This document shows positions 25,110-33,456 of a DNA stretch of 64,000 nucleotides, piece after piece. Location of the stretch: positions 4,178 to 68,177 of the forward strand of contig CAYXPY010000010.1 of the NCBI GenBank assembly GCA_964467345.1, written 5' to 3'. Position 1 is the stretch's first letter. Each line of letters opens with the position of its first letter. Position numbers and translations under genes: made by a program. The notes beneath the pieces were generated by a model. It saw only the letters and a list, made by a program, of their open reading frames with translations. It was not told the origin of the DNA and made no database searches. Origin of the DNA: SM1-50 sp964467345. Lineage in GTDB: Archaea; Thermoplasmatota; E2; DHVEG-1.

Positions 25110-25538
25110 TTAGATGTAGGTTCCCCAGAAATACAATGCGGGGCCGACTGGTGCCATGAACCTACCGATGAGGGTGTTGTTCTGTGCACGTAAAAACCCA
25201 ACAATTGGTAATGATCGCTCCGTGCCGTTTACCATGGTTGATATTCTTCCGACAAGCAAGTGCCTTCCGAATCGTCCTCTGAGAGTTCCTGTCCTGTTCG
25301 CGGTCTCCCAGTCACCCGTGAATCTGCCGCCGCGGTTACGCATCTCATAGGTCCCGGACATCGTCCCGACGATGGTTGCATTTTCGCCTTGTCTTTTGTA
25401 TCCGATATTTGCGTCAAATGTGCCATCTGTAAACAACGGTTCCTGTTGTGTGAGCTGTGTCGTTAAACCAGGCGCTGCCGCTGCTAGTGACACGACTAGA
25501 AATAACAGGCTTACCCCAAGTATGATACCCTTTTTCAT
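25110..25538 (-). CDS. Small secreted beta-rich protein (paralogue of 27439 gene)
   Basis: A 142-residue protein with a signal peptide (LLFLVVSLAAAAPG) and a beta-rich mature part: DGTFDANIGYKRQGENATIVG, GGRFTGDWETANRTGTLRGRFGRHLLVGR, then the closing LPIVGFLRAQNNTLIGRFM, VGPALYFWG. A similar closing pattern (SIVGFL, N..VGR.M, VGPA..WG) recurs in the protein at 27439. GGAGGATAA precedes the ATG. No family is recognised. N-glycosylation sequons are frequent, fitting a surface role. Confidence 0.72.
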   Translation of the reverse strand: MKKGIILGVSLLFLVVSLAAAAPGLTTQLTQQEPLFTDGTFDANIGYKRQGENATIVGTMSGTYEMRNRGGRFTGDWETANRTGTLRGRFGRHLLVGRISTMVNGTERSLPIVGFLRAQNNTLIGRFMAPVGPALYFWGTYI

Positions 25539-25871
25539 TTTTTTATCCTCCTTTTTTCATTTATAGATGTAGAAAGATGATGAGAATATATATAATTTTA
25601 CCAGAATTCTACCTGATTTTATGACAAATTGAATGTAAGGACAGAGAATGAATGGTGTTTTTTTTATAGCACAAAAAATTAAAATCTGTATGAGAACGAG
25701 TGTTGCTTTTTGTTTTTACTGGTTTTTTTATATGATAGATCTCAGCATCAAGTATGTATTTTTCATACATTTTTGTTTGCAGATATGGTAATAATTCTGG
25801 TGGAATTTGGGTAAAACCATATATAATTTAATGGACTATCTTGGAATCAGAATAAATGAAGGTATGTGGCT
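25539..25871. other. 333-bp intergenic region with divergent promoters
   Basis: No open frame of note. The stretch is rich in A/T, with TATA-like runs ATATATATAA near 25587-25596 and ATATATAATTTAA near 25819-25831, fitting promoters for the divergent secreted-protein genes at 25538 and 25872. Nothing like a tRNA or repeat is visible. Confidence 0.4.
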
Positions 25872-26399
25872 ATGAAGACAAATATAATCATTGTCGCAAT
25901 TGCAGCTCTCCTCCTTTTCTCAGGAGTTGTTATGGCTGCGGAAAAACAGGCTGATGACTGCCAATGTAAAACTCAGAACAACGACTATCAACCCTTGCCT
26001 GGTGGAAACGGGTTGATGCAGCAAATCAGGAACCGAATCCGTGATATGCTTGGGATGTGCCAAGGTGGTGCGAACCTCACGGAACTGACTGGTATCATGA
26101 CCTATGATGGAGCAAATTTCTATATCGAACTTGTTGAGCTTCATTTCGGACCAACCTGGTATATCACCTCTGCGATGTCAGCTGTTGATTTCGACCAGGA
26201 TGGAGAACTTGAGCTTGTCATCGATGAGCTGCTTGGTCTTGTCGACACGGAAGTCACTGTTGAAGGACACTATCAGTCAGATAACTGGATGAGTGTGTTT
26301 ACCATTAACGGTGAAGTCTACCGTGAGCCGGGTCAGCCTATTTGGGCTGCTCAGCATGAATGGCGCTGGCGATACGGCCATCACAACAATCAACCATAA
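25872..26399 (+). CDS. Secreted protein with an EF-hand-like loop
   Basis: The ATG at 25872 gives 175 residues with a signal peptide ending near VVMAAEK. After a cysteine-containing start (DDCQCK) it has an Asp-rich loop DFDQDGELELVIDEL (about 114-128), which has the D-x-D-x-D-G spacing of a calcium-binding EF-hand or dockerin loop. The C-terminus is Trp/His-rich (AQHEWRWRYGHHNNQP). No family is recognised. A possible metal- or calcium-binding surface protein. Confidence 0.65.
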   Translation: MKTNIIIVAIAALLLFSGVVMAAEKQADDCQCKTQNNDYQPLPGGNGLMQQIRNRIRDMLGMCQGGANLTELTGIMTYDGANFYIELVELHFGPTWYITSAMSAVDFDQDGELELVIDELLGLVDTEVTVEGHYQSDNWMSVFTINGEVYREPGQPIWAAQHEWRWRYGHHNNQP

Positions 26400-26434
26400 T
26401 TCTCCTCTCCTTTCTTTTTTTTTTTATTTTTTTT
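26400..26434 (+). terminator. Pyrimidine-rich terminator
   Basis: Right after the stop codon come TTCTCCTCTCCTTTCT and a long T run. The same 16 bases follow the gene ending at 40342. This fits an archaeal U-tract terminator. Confidence 0.6.
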
Positions 26435-26538
26435 AAAGGGAATTCATTTCTAAACTATGTTCTCAGACGTACTGTTCTTTTATTTTTATAAAAAATATTC
26501 GGTTTTGTTTTATTCTTTTTGGTGATATTCTTTCCAGA

Positions 26539-27039
26539 TTATTCCATGCTAAGGTACAGCAAGATGCTTAGAGCAGTTATCTCAAAAGCGTATACAACGA
26601 AATTCAGTTCACTGAACCCGGGGGTAAGAAACGTCCTACTCACATACGGTATAAATCGAATATAATCCGTCGCCATGTTATATAGCGAGACGACCGAGAG
26701 AATCGATTTGATAAATAAAGCGATGATGAACATATTCAGACCGATGAGAAAACGTGACTTTGTTTTCCGATAGGAATCAGAATACATATAGAGTAATCCA
26801 ACAAGTACACAAATTTCAACAAACAAGCAGATAAGAGCGGCAGTGTAATAATTCACAGACCGTTCGATCCGTGTCTGAGGGATTTGGATGGGCAGTTCGT
26901 TCAACTCTGTAAAAATATTCTCAAGACTGAGTACCGAGACAGCATATCCGATGATACCTCCGATGATGATCAATCCAAAAATGATGATAAATGCTTTTGT
27001 TTTTGGTTGAATCTTCTTTGCATATGGTTCGTCATTCAT
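26539..27039 (-). CDS. Four-helix membrane protein paired with an HTH regulator
   Basis: The 166-residue protein has four hydrophobic segments (about 16-40, 66-84, 96-118, 146-165) joined by short loops, with an external segment between the first two. It is encoded directly after the ArsR-like regulator with an ATGA overlap, so both come from one transcript. No family is recognised. A membrane partner that transmits a signal to the regulator is a possible role; that is inference from the gene order. Confidence 0.68.
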   Translation of the reverse strand: MNDEPYAKKIQPKTKAFIIIFGLIIIGGIIGYAVSVLSLENIFTELNELPIQIPQTRIERSVNYYTAALICLFVEICVLVGLLYMYSDSYRKTKSRFLIGLNMFIIALFIKSILSVVSLYNMATDYIRFIPYVSRTFLTPGFSELNFVVYAFEITALSILLYLSME

Positions 27040-27362
27040 TTTTCTTCACCCGTTTCATTTTTCTTATGTATCTCATTTTTATTTATTTTACCCCAAATCT
27101 CCATAAAGAAATGCATATTTTCCTCCAGGAGTTCAGAGGGAAAGTACAGTGTCCCGTACTTATCTCCCACGGAGGTTATCAAACGGTTCTTTTCTAGCAT
27201 CTCAAGATGGTGTCGTGTTGTTTTATAATCAAGCTTTAAAAGAGTAGCAAGTTCGTTGGCATTTCGTGGTGTTGTTGTTATCTCATGCAGGATGCGTGTC
27301 CTGTTAAAGCCTCCCGCCGAACCAGCTAAGATCCACCAGAGGAGTCGTTTTGCTGCACGCAT
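27036..27362 (-). CDS. ArsR-type winged-HTH regulator
   Basis: The 108-residue protein holds a single winged HTH (about 22-72: RTRILHEITTTPRNANELATLLKLDYKTTRHHLEMLEKNRLI split over two helices), with wing residues KYGTLYFPS and a C-terminal dimer helix rich in Lys/Glu. It is a DNA-binding dimer of the archaeal ArsR/HTH_20 group. It lacks the CxCxxC metal box, so it does not look like an arsenic sensor. It overlaps the membrane protein gene by 4 bp. Confidence 0.82.
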   Translation of the reverse strand: MRAAKRLLWWILAGSAGGFNRTRILHEITTTPRNANELATLLKLDYKTTRHHLEMLEKNRLITSVGDKYGTLYFPSELLEENMHFFMEIWGKINKNEIHKKNETGEEK

Positions 27363-27438
27363 AGCACATGTCCTGTTTCTTTAATCAGAGCATTCTGTTT
27401 TATAGCTTTTGAAATGAAAAAGAGGAAGAAATGATGGT

Positions 27439-27894
27439 CTAGATGGTCATTGTATTTGGTACAAACTGACCCCAGATATGGGGCGCCGGACCAACGATAC
27501 CCATGATGCGACCAACGAACTGATCGTTTTGATTCCTGACAAGGAATCCGACAATCGATGTCCGATGGTTATTGACCTCAAGACTCCCAATGATGATTTT
27601 TTGTATGAGATACGCTCGAATCTCCCCGATTTTTTGATCATAGGAATTGGTAAGGTCCCCTGAGATTTTCTTGTACACTCCAGCGGTATACACCCCTCGC
27701 ATGTATGCATAGACGGTGTCAATGTTAAAACGGCCATTCCCCCAGTGCCCCCGACCGAGTCCTCCTGCAAAGGTTCCATCAGACATCCGGAGTGGAGAAA
27801 AAAGCTGTGGATGTGTTAGTGTTGGTACGGCATGCAGTGTCGGCATGGATAGAAGAACAGCACATAACCCAATAACTATCAATGTTTTTTTCAT
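27439..27894 (-). CDS. Small secreted beta-rich protein (paralogue of 25110 gene)
   Basis: The ATG at 27894 is used because the signal peptide starts there (MKKTLIVIGLCAVLLSMPTLHA); the upstream frame is not signal-like. The 151-residue protein has FSPLRMSDGTFAGGLGRG, an extended beta-rich middle, and the closing SIVGFLVRNQNDQFVGRIMG, VGPAPHIWG that matches the protein at 25110. The two share DGTF near the N-terminus too. They look like diverged copies, separated by an EF-hand-like secreted protein and a regulator pair. Function unknown. Confidence 0.72.
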   Translation of the reverse strand: MKKTLIVIGLCAVLLSMPTLHAVPTLTHPQLFSPLRMSDGTFAGGLGRGHWGNGRFNIDTVYAYMRGVYTAGVYKKISGDLTNSYDQKIGEIRAYLIQKIIIGSLEVNNHRTSIVGFLVRNQNDQFVGRIMGIVGPAPHIWGQFVPNTMTI

Positions 27895-28158
27895 ATTATC
27901 GTACGTCTCCTGGATTGGTGTTGATAAAGAGATAGTACTCATACTTTTTATTTTTTTACCCAAATGACGCCATAATTACATCAAGTCAAAGGTATGATAG
28001 AAAAAGTTTATTTCGTCACAACAGTGTCGCTCTGCCCATCGTTTAGGTGAAATCAGAGAAATAATGAATTTGGTTTTTTCTATAAACCGTTGTTATGTTG
28101 AGTGATGATAAAAAAATCTTTTCTGTTCTTTATTACGCAACGCTTATGAATTTTTAGT

Positions 28159-28166
28159 CTATATAG
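28159..28166. promoter_or_regulatory. CTATATAG box before the PiT phosphate transporter
   Basis: A perfect 8-bp palindrome ends 17 bp before the GTG start of the PiT gene. The same motif is present twice upstream of acr3 and a short form upstream of pstS/phoU. It could be a shared operator or just part of a TATA element. Confidence 0.4.
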
Positions 28167-28183
28167 TTGCCTAGAGGCATCTT

Positions 28184-29425
28184 GTGGACTTTGTATTGCT
28201 AGCTATCCTTGGGGGAGTTGGGTCTCTTGGGTTTTACATGGCCTGGAACATCGGTGCAAACGATGTGGCAAACTCCATGGCAACGGCAGTTGGTGCACGA
28301 GCGATTACGTTCAAACAAGCGGTCATCATCGCAGGTGTGTTGACTTTTCTAGGGGCTGTTCTGGTTGGTTCCCACGTGACAGAGACTATCAAAGGAAATA
28401 TCGTAAATCCCAGCATCATCGGTGATTCTCATACCATGCTGCTTGGTTTTATCGCCTCCCTTCTTGCCGCCTCCTTTTTTGTTACCTTGGCTACGTGGAA
28501 AGAAATGCCGATTTCAACGACCCATGCCATCATCGGAGCGTTAGTTGGTTTTGGTCTTGTCGCTGGTTGTGAGACTTGCATCAATTGGGGGAAACTTGGG
28601 GAAATAGCAGCAAGCTGGGTTCTTTCACCAATTGCTGGCTGCATCCTTGCATTCATTGTCTTTAAAATCATTGTGAAATTGATTTTTTCAAGGAAAAACC
28701 CGGTTGAATCCGCAAAAGTTGTCGGGCCTGCGATCATCGGTGTGACCGTGTTTCTTATCCTGATATCACTATTCATTAATACTAACGTTGGAGCGATACT
28801 TGGGATAACCGAGCTGTATCTCAGTGGTGCGATTTCTGCTGTTGGAGGGATTCTCAGCTGGTTTGTCACTAGCATACCGTTTCGAAAGATAAAAGGTCGT
28901 TCTCCTGAGGATTACGAAACTGTCGAATTACTGTTTCGAAAACTCCAGATTGGGACATCCTGCTTTGTTGCTTTTTCCCATGGTGCAAACGATGTGGCAA
29001 ACGCTATAGGGCCTGTCGCCGCGGTGCTCTCTCTTTCGACGGGGGATGGGAACTTAAATGCAATCCAAGCGGTCCCAGAATACCTCCTTGCGTTGGGTGG
29101 TATCGGAATAGCGATTGGTGCCATCACCTGGGGACATCGTGTGATGAGAACCGTCGGCGGTCGGATTACCAGTCTAACGAACACGAGAGGATTTTCAGTT
29201 GATTTTGGCGCAGCAACCACGGTTCTTATCGCATCAAACCTCGGGCTGCCGATATCGACGTCACATACGGTTGTTGGAGCGGTGATTGGTGTTGGACTGG
29301 CACGAGGATTTGCGGCCATTGACTTACGCGTGATACGGAAAATCATCTACTCATGGATGCTTACCGTTCCTCTTGCTGCGGTTTTCTCGGCAATAATCTT
29401 TATAGTACTTCGTATGATTCTCTAA
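28184..29425 (+). CDS. pit: Inorganic phosphate transporter, PiT family
   Basis: The GTG at 28184 (GAGG 6 nt upstream) starts a 413-residue protein with about ten membrane helices and the two inverted PHO4 repeats, each marked by GANDVANS (near residues 26-33) and GANDVANA (near 267-274). It co-transports phosphate with protons or sodium, or metal-phosphate complexes. It forms an operon with the DUF47 protein, 16 bp away, which usually regulates or is regulated with PiT in archaea. Confidence 0.95.
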   Translation: MDFVLLAILGGVGSLGFYMAWNIGANDVANSMATAVGARAITFKQAVIIAGVLTFLGAVLVGSHVTETIKGNIVNPSIIGDSHTMLLGFIASLLAASFFVTLATWKEMPISTTHAIIGALVGFGLVAGCETCINWGKLGEIAASWVLSPIAGCILAFIVFKIIVKLIFSRKNPVESAKVVGPAIIGVTVFLILISLFINTNVGAILGITELYLSGAISAVGGILSWFVTSIPFRKIKGRSPEDYETVELLFRKLQIGTSCFVAFSHGANDVANAIGPVAAVLSLSTGDGNLNAIQAVPEYLLALGGIGIAIGAITWGHRVMRTVGGRITSLTNTRGFSVDFGAATTVLIASNLGLPISTSHTVVGAVIGVGLARGFAAIDLRVIRKIIYSWMLTVPLAAVFSAIIFIVLRMIL

Positions 29426-29441
29426 TGGAAGATGTGATAGT

Positions 29442-30140
29442 ATGGATAAACCATCCGAGCATTTCAGAGCACCGGTCTCAGAGACCTACCGGAGAAAATC
29501 CCCCTTCGACCAGCTCCTTGAGCATATGGGAAAGGTACGAGAATGTATCAACCTGCTTGGGGAAGGATTGATCCACTATTACAAGGGAGACTATGAAGGG
29601 TTTCCGGAATTAACTGAAAAAATTTCTTCAATCGAGCATGAGGCAGATATCATCAAAGGTAATCTACGGAACCATCTTCCCAATTCACTGTTCATGCCTG
29701 TCGATAAAGGGAAATTCCTCTGGGCGTTACGGGAACAGGATGCTATTCTGGACCATGCGGAGAATCTGATGCAGATGCTGGATATGCGTCATACAAAAAT
29801 TCCTAAAGAACTACAAAATATTTTCATTGAACATGCTCAGATGGTCATGAAAACGGTTAAAGCAATGGAAGATGCGGTGGAGAGCATCAGAGATCTTGTC
29901 GAGACAAGTTTTGTGCAACGGGAACGAGAGCAGACCAAGCAGTTCATCCATAAAGTTCATGATTTCGAATGGCAAGCGGATCAGAAGAAATATGATATGA
30001 CAAAAGGAATCTACAAGCTAGAGAAGAAACTTGATCCCATGGATGTCTACCATTTGCTTAAGATAGCGGACTGGGTCGATGACATCGCGGATCATGCGGA
30101 GAACGTCGCTGACTGGTTACGGTCCATGATTGCACGGTAG
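29442..30140 (+). CDS. DUF47/PhoU-like phosphate transport accessory protein
   Basis: The 232-residue all-helical protein has the DUF47 pattern: HMGKVRECINLLGEGL, EADIIKGNLR (about 70-80), a central helix region and EWQADQKKYDMTKGIY, WVDDIADHAENVADWLRSM near the end. E/D-rich helices may bind metal clusters as in PhoU. It lies 16 bp after pit and is almost certainly its partner. The sign of its effect (activator or inhibitor) is not known from sequence. Confidence 0.92.
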   Translation: MDKPSEHFRAPVSETYRRKSPFDQLLEHMGKVRECINLLGEGLIHYYKGDYEGFPELTEKISSIEHEADIIKGNLRNHLPNSLFMPVDKGKFLWALREQDAILDHAENLMQMLDMRHTKIPKELQNIFIEHAQMVMKTVKAMEDAVESIRDLVETSFVQREREQTKQFIHKVHDFEWQADQKKYDMTKGIYKLEKKLDPMDVYHLLKIADWVDDIADHAENVADWLRSMIAR

Positions 30141-30258
30141 ATTTCTGGCTAAATCTAGTTGCTTTTCTTTAGATTGTGATAGAAAATTATAATCCATTCT
30201 AAACGGTAGATATTTTTTTCAAATAAACAAATTTCTGCAGTGAAATATCATAGTTACA

Positions 30259-30275
30259 CTATATAGACTATATAG
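30259..30275. promoter_or_regulatory. Tandem CTATATAG boxes before acr3
   Basis: CTATATAG occurs twice with a 1-bp gap (CTATATAGACTATATAG, 30259-30275), each a palindrome. This is about 65 bp upstream of the Acr3 ATG. It may be bound by the shared phosphate/arsenic regulator; inference. Confidence 0.45.
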
Positions 30276-30340
30276 GAAACGATAATATAAATGGAAACAA
30301 TGAGCGGAGGTAACAATAAGAAAAAGATTGGAGAAAAATT

Positions 30341-31390
30341 ATGGTTGAAGCCGAAAAAAAATTAGGTTTTTTCGAAAAATACCTCACACTATGGGTCATT
30401 GTTTGTATCATCATTGGTATAATATTCGGACGGTTGAACACAGAGATCGCAGGGTTCCTGAACACACTCCAGCTGTATCAGATCTCATTGCCAATCGCGA
30501 TTTGTTTATTCTTTATGATTTATCCAATCATGGTACAAATTGATTTTAAAAAAGTCATCGAAGCAGGCAAAACACCAAAACCTGTCGCCCTCACATTGGT
30601 TATCAACTGGCTGATAAAACCATTCACCATGGTGTTTTTCGCCTGGTTGTTCATGAGTGTTGTCTTTGCAGCGTATCTTGATGCATCCTTAGCAGAGAGT
30701 TATAAAGCAGGCATGATCCTGCTTGGAGTCGCCCCGTGCACAGCCATGGTACTGGTCTGGAGTTATCTATCCAAGGGAAACATGGGTCATACCCTGGTCA
30801 TGGTCGCAATCAACTCGTTGACCATGTTGATTCTCTATGCCCCACTCGCAGGTCTGTTGCTTGGCATTAGCAATATCGTCGTCCCCTGGGAGACTATTGC
30901 GCTTTCTGTCGGTATTTACGTTGGCCTCCCACTCCTTGCTGGATATGCCTCCCGTTCTTACTTACTTAAAAGGAAAGGACAGCACTGGTTTGACACCTCC
31001 TTTGCCCCCTCCTTGCACTATATTGCGATCGTCGCCTTGCTTATCACATTGATTCTTTTATTTAGTTTACAAGGAAGCGTCATCGTCGATCAACCATTGA
31101 TCATTGCGATGATCTTTGTGCCATTATTCTTACAAAACCAGGTGATCTTCTGGATAACATATCTTGCGGCAAAAGCCATCCGACTCCCCTATGAAGATGC
31201 CGCTCCTTCCGCGCAGATCGGAGCAAGCAACCATTTTGAGGTTGCCATCGCGGTTGCCATCATGCTCTTTGGGCTTTCCTCAGGAGCTGCACTCGCAACG
31301 GTCGTTGGAGTGCTCATGGAAGTTCCGGTGATGTTGTTGCTGGTCAAAGTAAGCCTCAGGACACAACATTGGTTCCCGAAAAAGGGGTAA
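30341..31390 (+). CDS. acr3: Arsenite efflux transporter Acr3
   Basis: The 349-residue protein has ten membrane helices. The motif GVAPCTAMVLVWSYLSKG contains the Cys in helix 4 conserved in Acr3. Further conserved parts are NHFEVAIAVAIMLFG and the PYEDAAP loop. It extrudes arsenite at the membrane. Arsenite would arise from arsenate by the reductase encoded at 38006. The gene is between phosphate-uptake genes, which makes sense because arsenate enters via phosphate transporters. Confidence 0.94.
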   Translation: MVEAEKKLGFFEKYLTLWVIVCIIIGIIFGRLNTEIAGFLNTLQLYQISLPIAICLFFMIYPIMVQIDFKKVIEAGKTPKPVALTLVINWLIKPFTMVFFAWLFMSVVFAAYLDASLAESYKAGMILLGVAPCTAMVLVWSYLSKGNMGHTLVMVAINSLTMLILYAPLAGLLLGISNIVVPWETIALSVGIYVGLPLLAGYASRSYLLKRKGQHWFDTSFAPSLHYIAIVALLITLILLFSLQGSVIVDQPLIIAMIFVPLFLQNQVIFWITYLAAKAIRLPYEDAAPSAQIGASNHFEVAIAVAIMLFGLSSGAALATVVGVLMEVPVMLLLVKVSLRTQHWFPKKG

Positions 31391-31529
31391 AACATAAGAA
31401 CCGAAGGGATCACCTTATTACACTCGAAAGTCCATATGAAAATAAAGTAATAAATGAACAACAACAATTAGCCTTTCATGTTTAATCCATAGAAAAGCCA
31501 TAAAGGACTTTAATGAAATAGTTATTCAG

Positions 31530-32315
31530 ATGAGTCATATGAGAATCGCACACATATCAGACATTCATGCAAACTTTGGCAGTGATTTTAATAACGCAAC
31601 ATTTGAAAAAGCAGCAAGGCTGCTAAATAACTTTGAGGCAGACCTTATTTTCATCTCAGGGGATCTCACAACCGAGGGGTTACTTCGTGAATATGAACTT
31701 GCCTCAGAAAAACTAACTATGATACAAGGGAAAAAGGCGATTGTACCAGGAAATCATGATGAAAAAAACCTTGGTTATAAGTTGTTCCCCGAGTTCTTCG
31801 GTAATACGGATTTTATTCGCAGTGATGGGAATCTATCCTTGATTGGTCTGGCCACAAGTGAGCCAGATAAAGCAGATGGACGTCTTGGCAGAAATAGACA
31901 CCGATTGATTATGCGAGGTATCCGGAAAAAGAAGGATCTCACCCTCATTGGTTTTCATCATCATCTTATTCCGATCCCGAACTCCGGAAGAGAACATAAC
32001 ATCATTGAGGATGCAGGAGAGACCCTGGATATTATCCTACGTAACAATGTCCCCCTAGTTCTTATGGGTCATCGGCATGTCCCGTATGCTGTGAAAATCC
32101 ATAACACGTTACTTGTCAATGCAGGAACGTTTTCTTGTAATAGGACCAGAGCTCATTTTGGGAACACATTCAATCTCATCGATATGACTCCCAAGGGAAT
32201 CATCGTAACCGTTGTCGACATAGAAAAAGGAAAACAGCAGAAAATGGTTCAGTATAATCCTGTTGATGGGTGTTATCGCAACAGGTACTATGATATGAAT
32301 AAACGGATCGATTAG
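31530..32315 (+). CDS. Calcineurin-like metallophosphoesterase
   Basis: The 261-residue cytosolic protein shows the metallophosphoesterase motifs in order: ISDIHANFG (D-x-H), SGDLT (GD), PGNHDEKN (GNHD), GFHHHL and GHRHVPY (GHxH). It uses two metals to hydrolyse phosphate esters, from cyclic nucleotides to phosphoproteins. An internal ATG at 31539 may be the true start (MRIAHISD). It is convergent with the AbrB-PhoU gene (4-bp overlap of ends) and is in a phosphate locus, so phosphate scavenging or signalling is plausible. Confidence 0.88.
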   Translation: MSHMRIAHISDIHANFGSDFNNATFEKAARLLNNFEADLIFISGDLTTEGLLREYELASEKLTMIQGKKAIVPGNHDEKNLGYKLFPEFFGNTDFIRSDGNLSLIGLATSEPDKADGRLGRNRHRLIMRGIRKKKDLTLIGFHHHLIPIPNSGREHNIIEDAGETLDIILRNNVPLVLMGHRHVPYAVKIHNTLLVNAGTFSCNRTRAHFGNTFNLIDMTPKGIIVTVVDIEKGKQQKMVQYNPVDGCYRNRYYDMNKRID

Positions 32316-33322
32316 TTTTTTTCTGCACCAACAAGATAGTTTATCACTGTTTCTGAGATATCCTCGGAATATTCACCGATCCTGCGGATACTCTCAACGA
32401 TGTATCCAACCGATAATGCGATGATTCCTTCCTGCTTTAATGCAAGAGTATGGATTTCTTTGCAGACTGATTCCAATTCTAGTACTGATTCGATGTTTTC
32501 ACTTGATGCATGGATGTCTTTTTTGAAAAACGAGCTGATGCTTTCATTGAATATATCCAAGGAAAGCTTGCCTGCAGTGAGAATCCTTAAAATATCTTTT
32601 TTTTCAAGGGTATGGTCGATAATATTCGGGATGTTTTCAGAAATCCTGACGATATGGTCTCCTATCCGTTCGATGATCCTGCTGATGAGAAAACAGGTTG
32701 ATGCTGTCTCTATGGTGATGTTCATCTTAGCAGCAAGACTTGCGTTCTGTAGAAGAATGTTGTACTGACGGGCGACGAACCAGTGAAGACGATCGACGTC
32801 ATTGTCCCGTGAGATGACGTCAGCAGCCAATGTTTTGTCTTTTTCCTGCATCGCGCGCATCACGTCTTCATGCATGCGTTTGACGATAACATACATCCGT
32901 TTGATGGTTCTATCAAACGGCATCTCGGTTGGGTTAAGCAAGTCTTTGAGCGTGATGGATGTCTCAGTCTCTTCAATGACCTCGGGGCCTATCGCCAATT
33001 GGGTGAATGATCGGATGACGTTTTGAACACCGATTGGCATTTGTTTGGGGGAGGTGATCTTTAGGGAAGTGTACCCCGCGATATAAGCGCCGACGAGCTG
33101 TTGGAGCAAGTAGGTTGGTTTGGGGATCTTGCTGATATCAAATTCCTTTACTTTCTCTAGTTGTTCTTGAGTCATTTTTGGACTGAGCAGTAACGTTCCA
33201 TCTGATTGGATTTGTATCCCGAGTGGATCATTTTTTTTGATATGAAACGACGTGACCCATTCTTTTGGCAAGGTAATTATATAAGAGGAACCTCCGGTGA
33301 GCTGTACTCGTCGTATCTCCAT
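32312..33322 (-). CDS. PhoU-type phosphate regulator with N-terminal AbrB/SpoVT domain
   Basis: The 336-residue protein opens with an AbrB/SpoVT DNA-binding domain (MEIRRVQLTGGSSYIITLPKEW and LGIQIQSDGTLLLSPK, 1-48) followed by an all-helical PhoU domain (about 110-330) with the RIGDHIVRISEN and RRIGEYSEDISETV repeats. AbrB-PhoU fusions are typical of archaea and may bind the promoter directly. It is divergent from pstS over a region with repeated CTATAG motifs, so it probably controls the pst operon and itself. Confidence 0.92.
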   Translation of the reverse strand: MEIRRVQLTGGSSYIITLPKEWVTSFHIKKNDPLGIQIQSDGTLLLSPKMTQEQLEKVKEFDISKIPKPTYLLQQLVGAYIAGYTSLKITSPKQMPIGVQNVIRSFTQLAIGPEVIEETETSITLKDLLNPTEMPFDRTIKRMYVIVKRMHEDVMRAMQEKDKTLAADVISRDNDVDRLHWFVARQYNILLQNASLAAKMNITIETASTCFLISRIIERIGDHIVRISENIPNIIDHTLEKKDILRILTAGKLSLDIFNESISSFFKKDIHASSENIESVLELESVCKEIHTLALKQEGIIALSVGYIVESIRRIGEYSEDISETVINYLVGAEKN

Positions 33323-33368
33323 AGATTTTCACAGAATACCCTGATTCAGAACCATCATTTAATAGTTT

Positions 33369-33413
33369 CTATAGACCTATAGTGACAAAATTCTCCTATA
33401 TATATCACTATAG
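33369..33413. promoter_or_regulatory. CTATAG repeats between phoU-AbrB and pstS
   Basis: CTATAG occurs at 33369-33374, 33377-33382 and 33408-33413; the arms CTATAGTGA (33377-33385) and TCACTATAG (33405-33413) form a perfect 9-bp inverted repeat with a 19-nt spacer. It is centred in the divergent promoter and is a good candidate for a PhoU/AbrB operator. The TATA-like TATATTTAAA at 33431-33440 precedes the pstS ATG by about 20 bp, suggesting a leaderless pstS mRNA. Confidence 0.55.
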
Positions 33414-33456
33414 ATTATGGAGATAAAGTATATATTTAAATTTTGTTTGCCATTCA

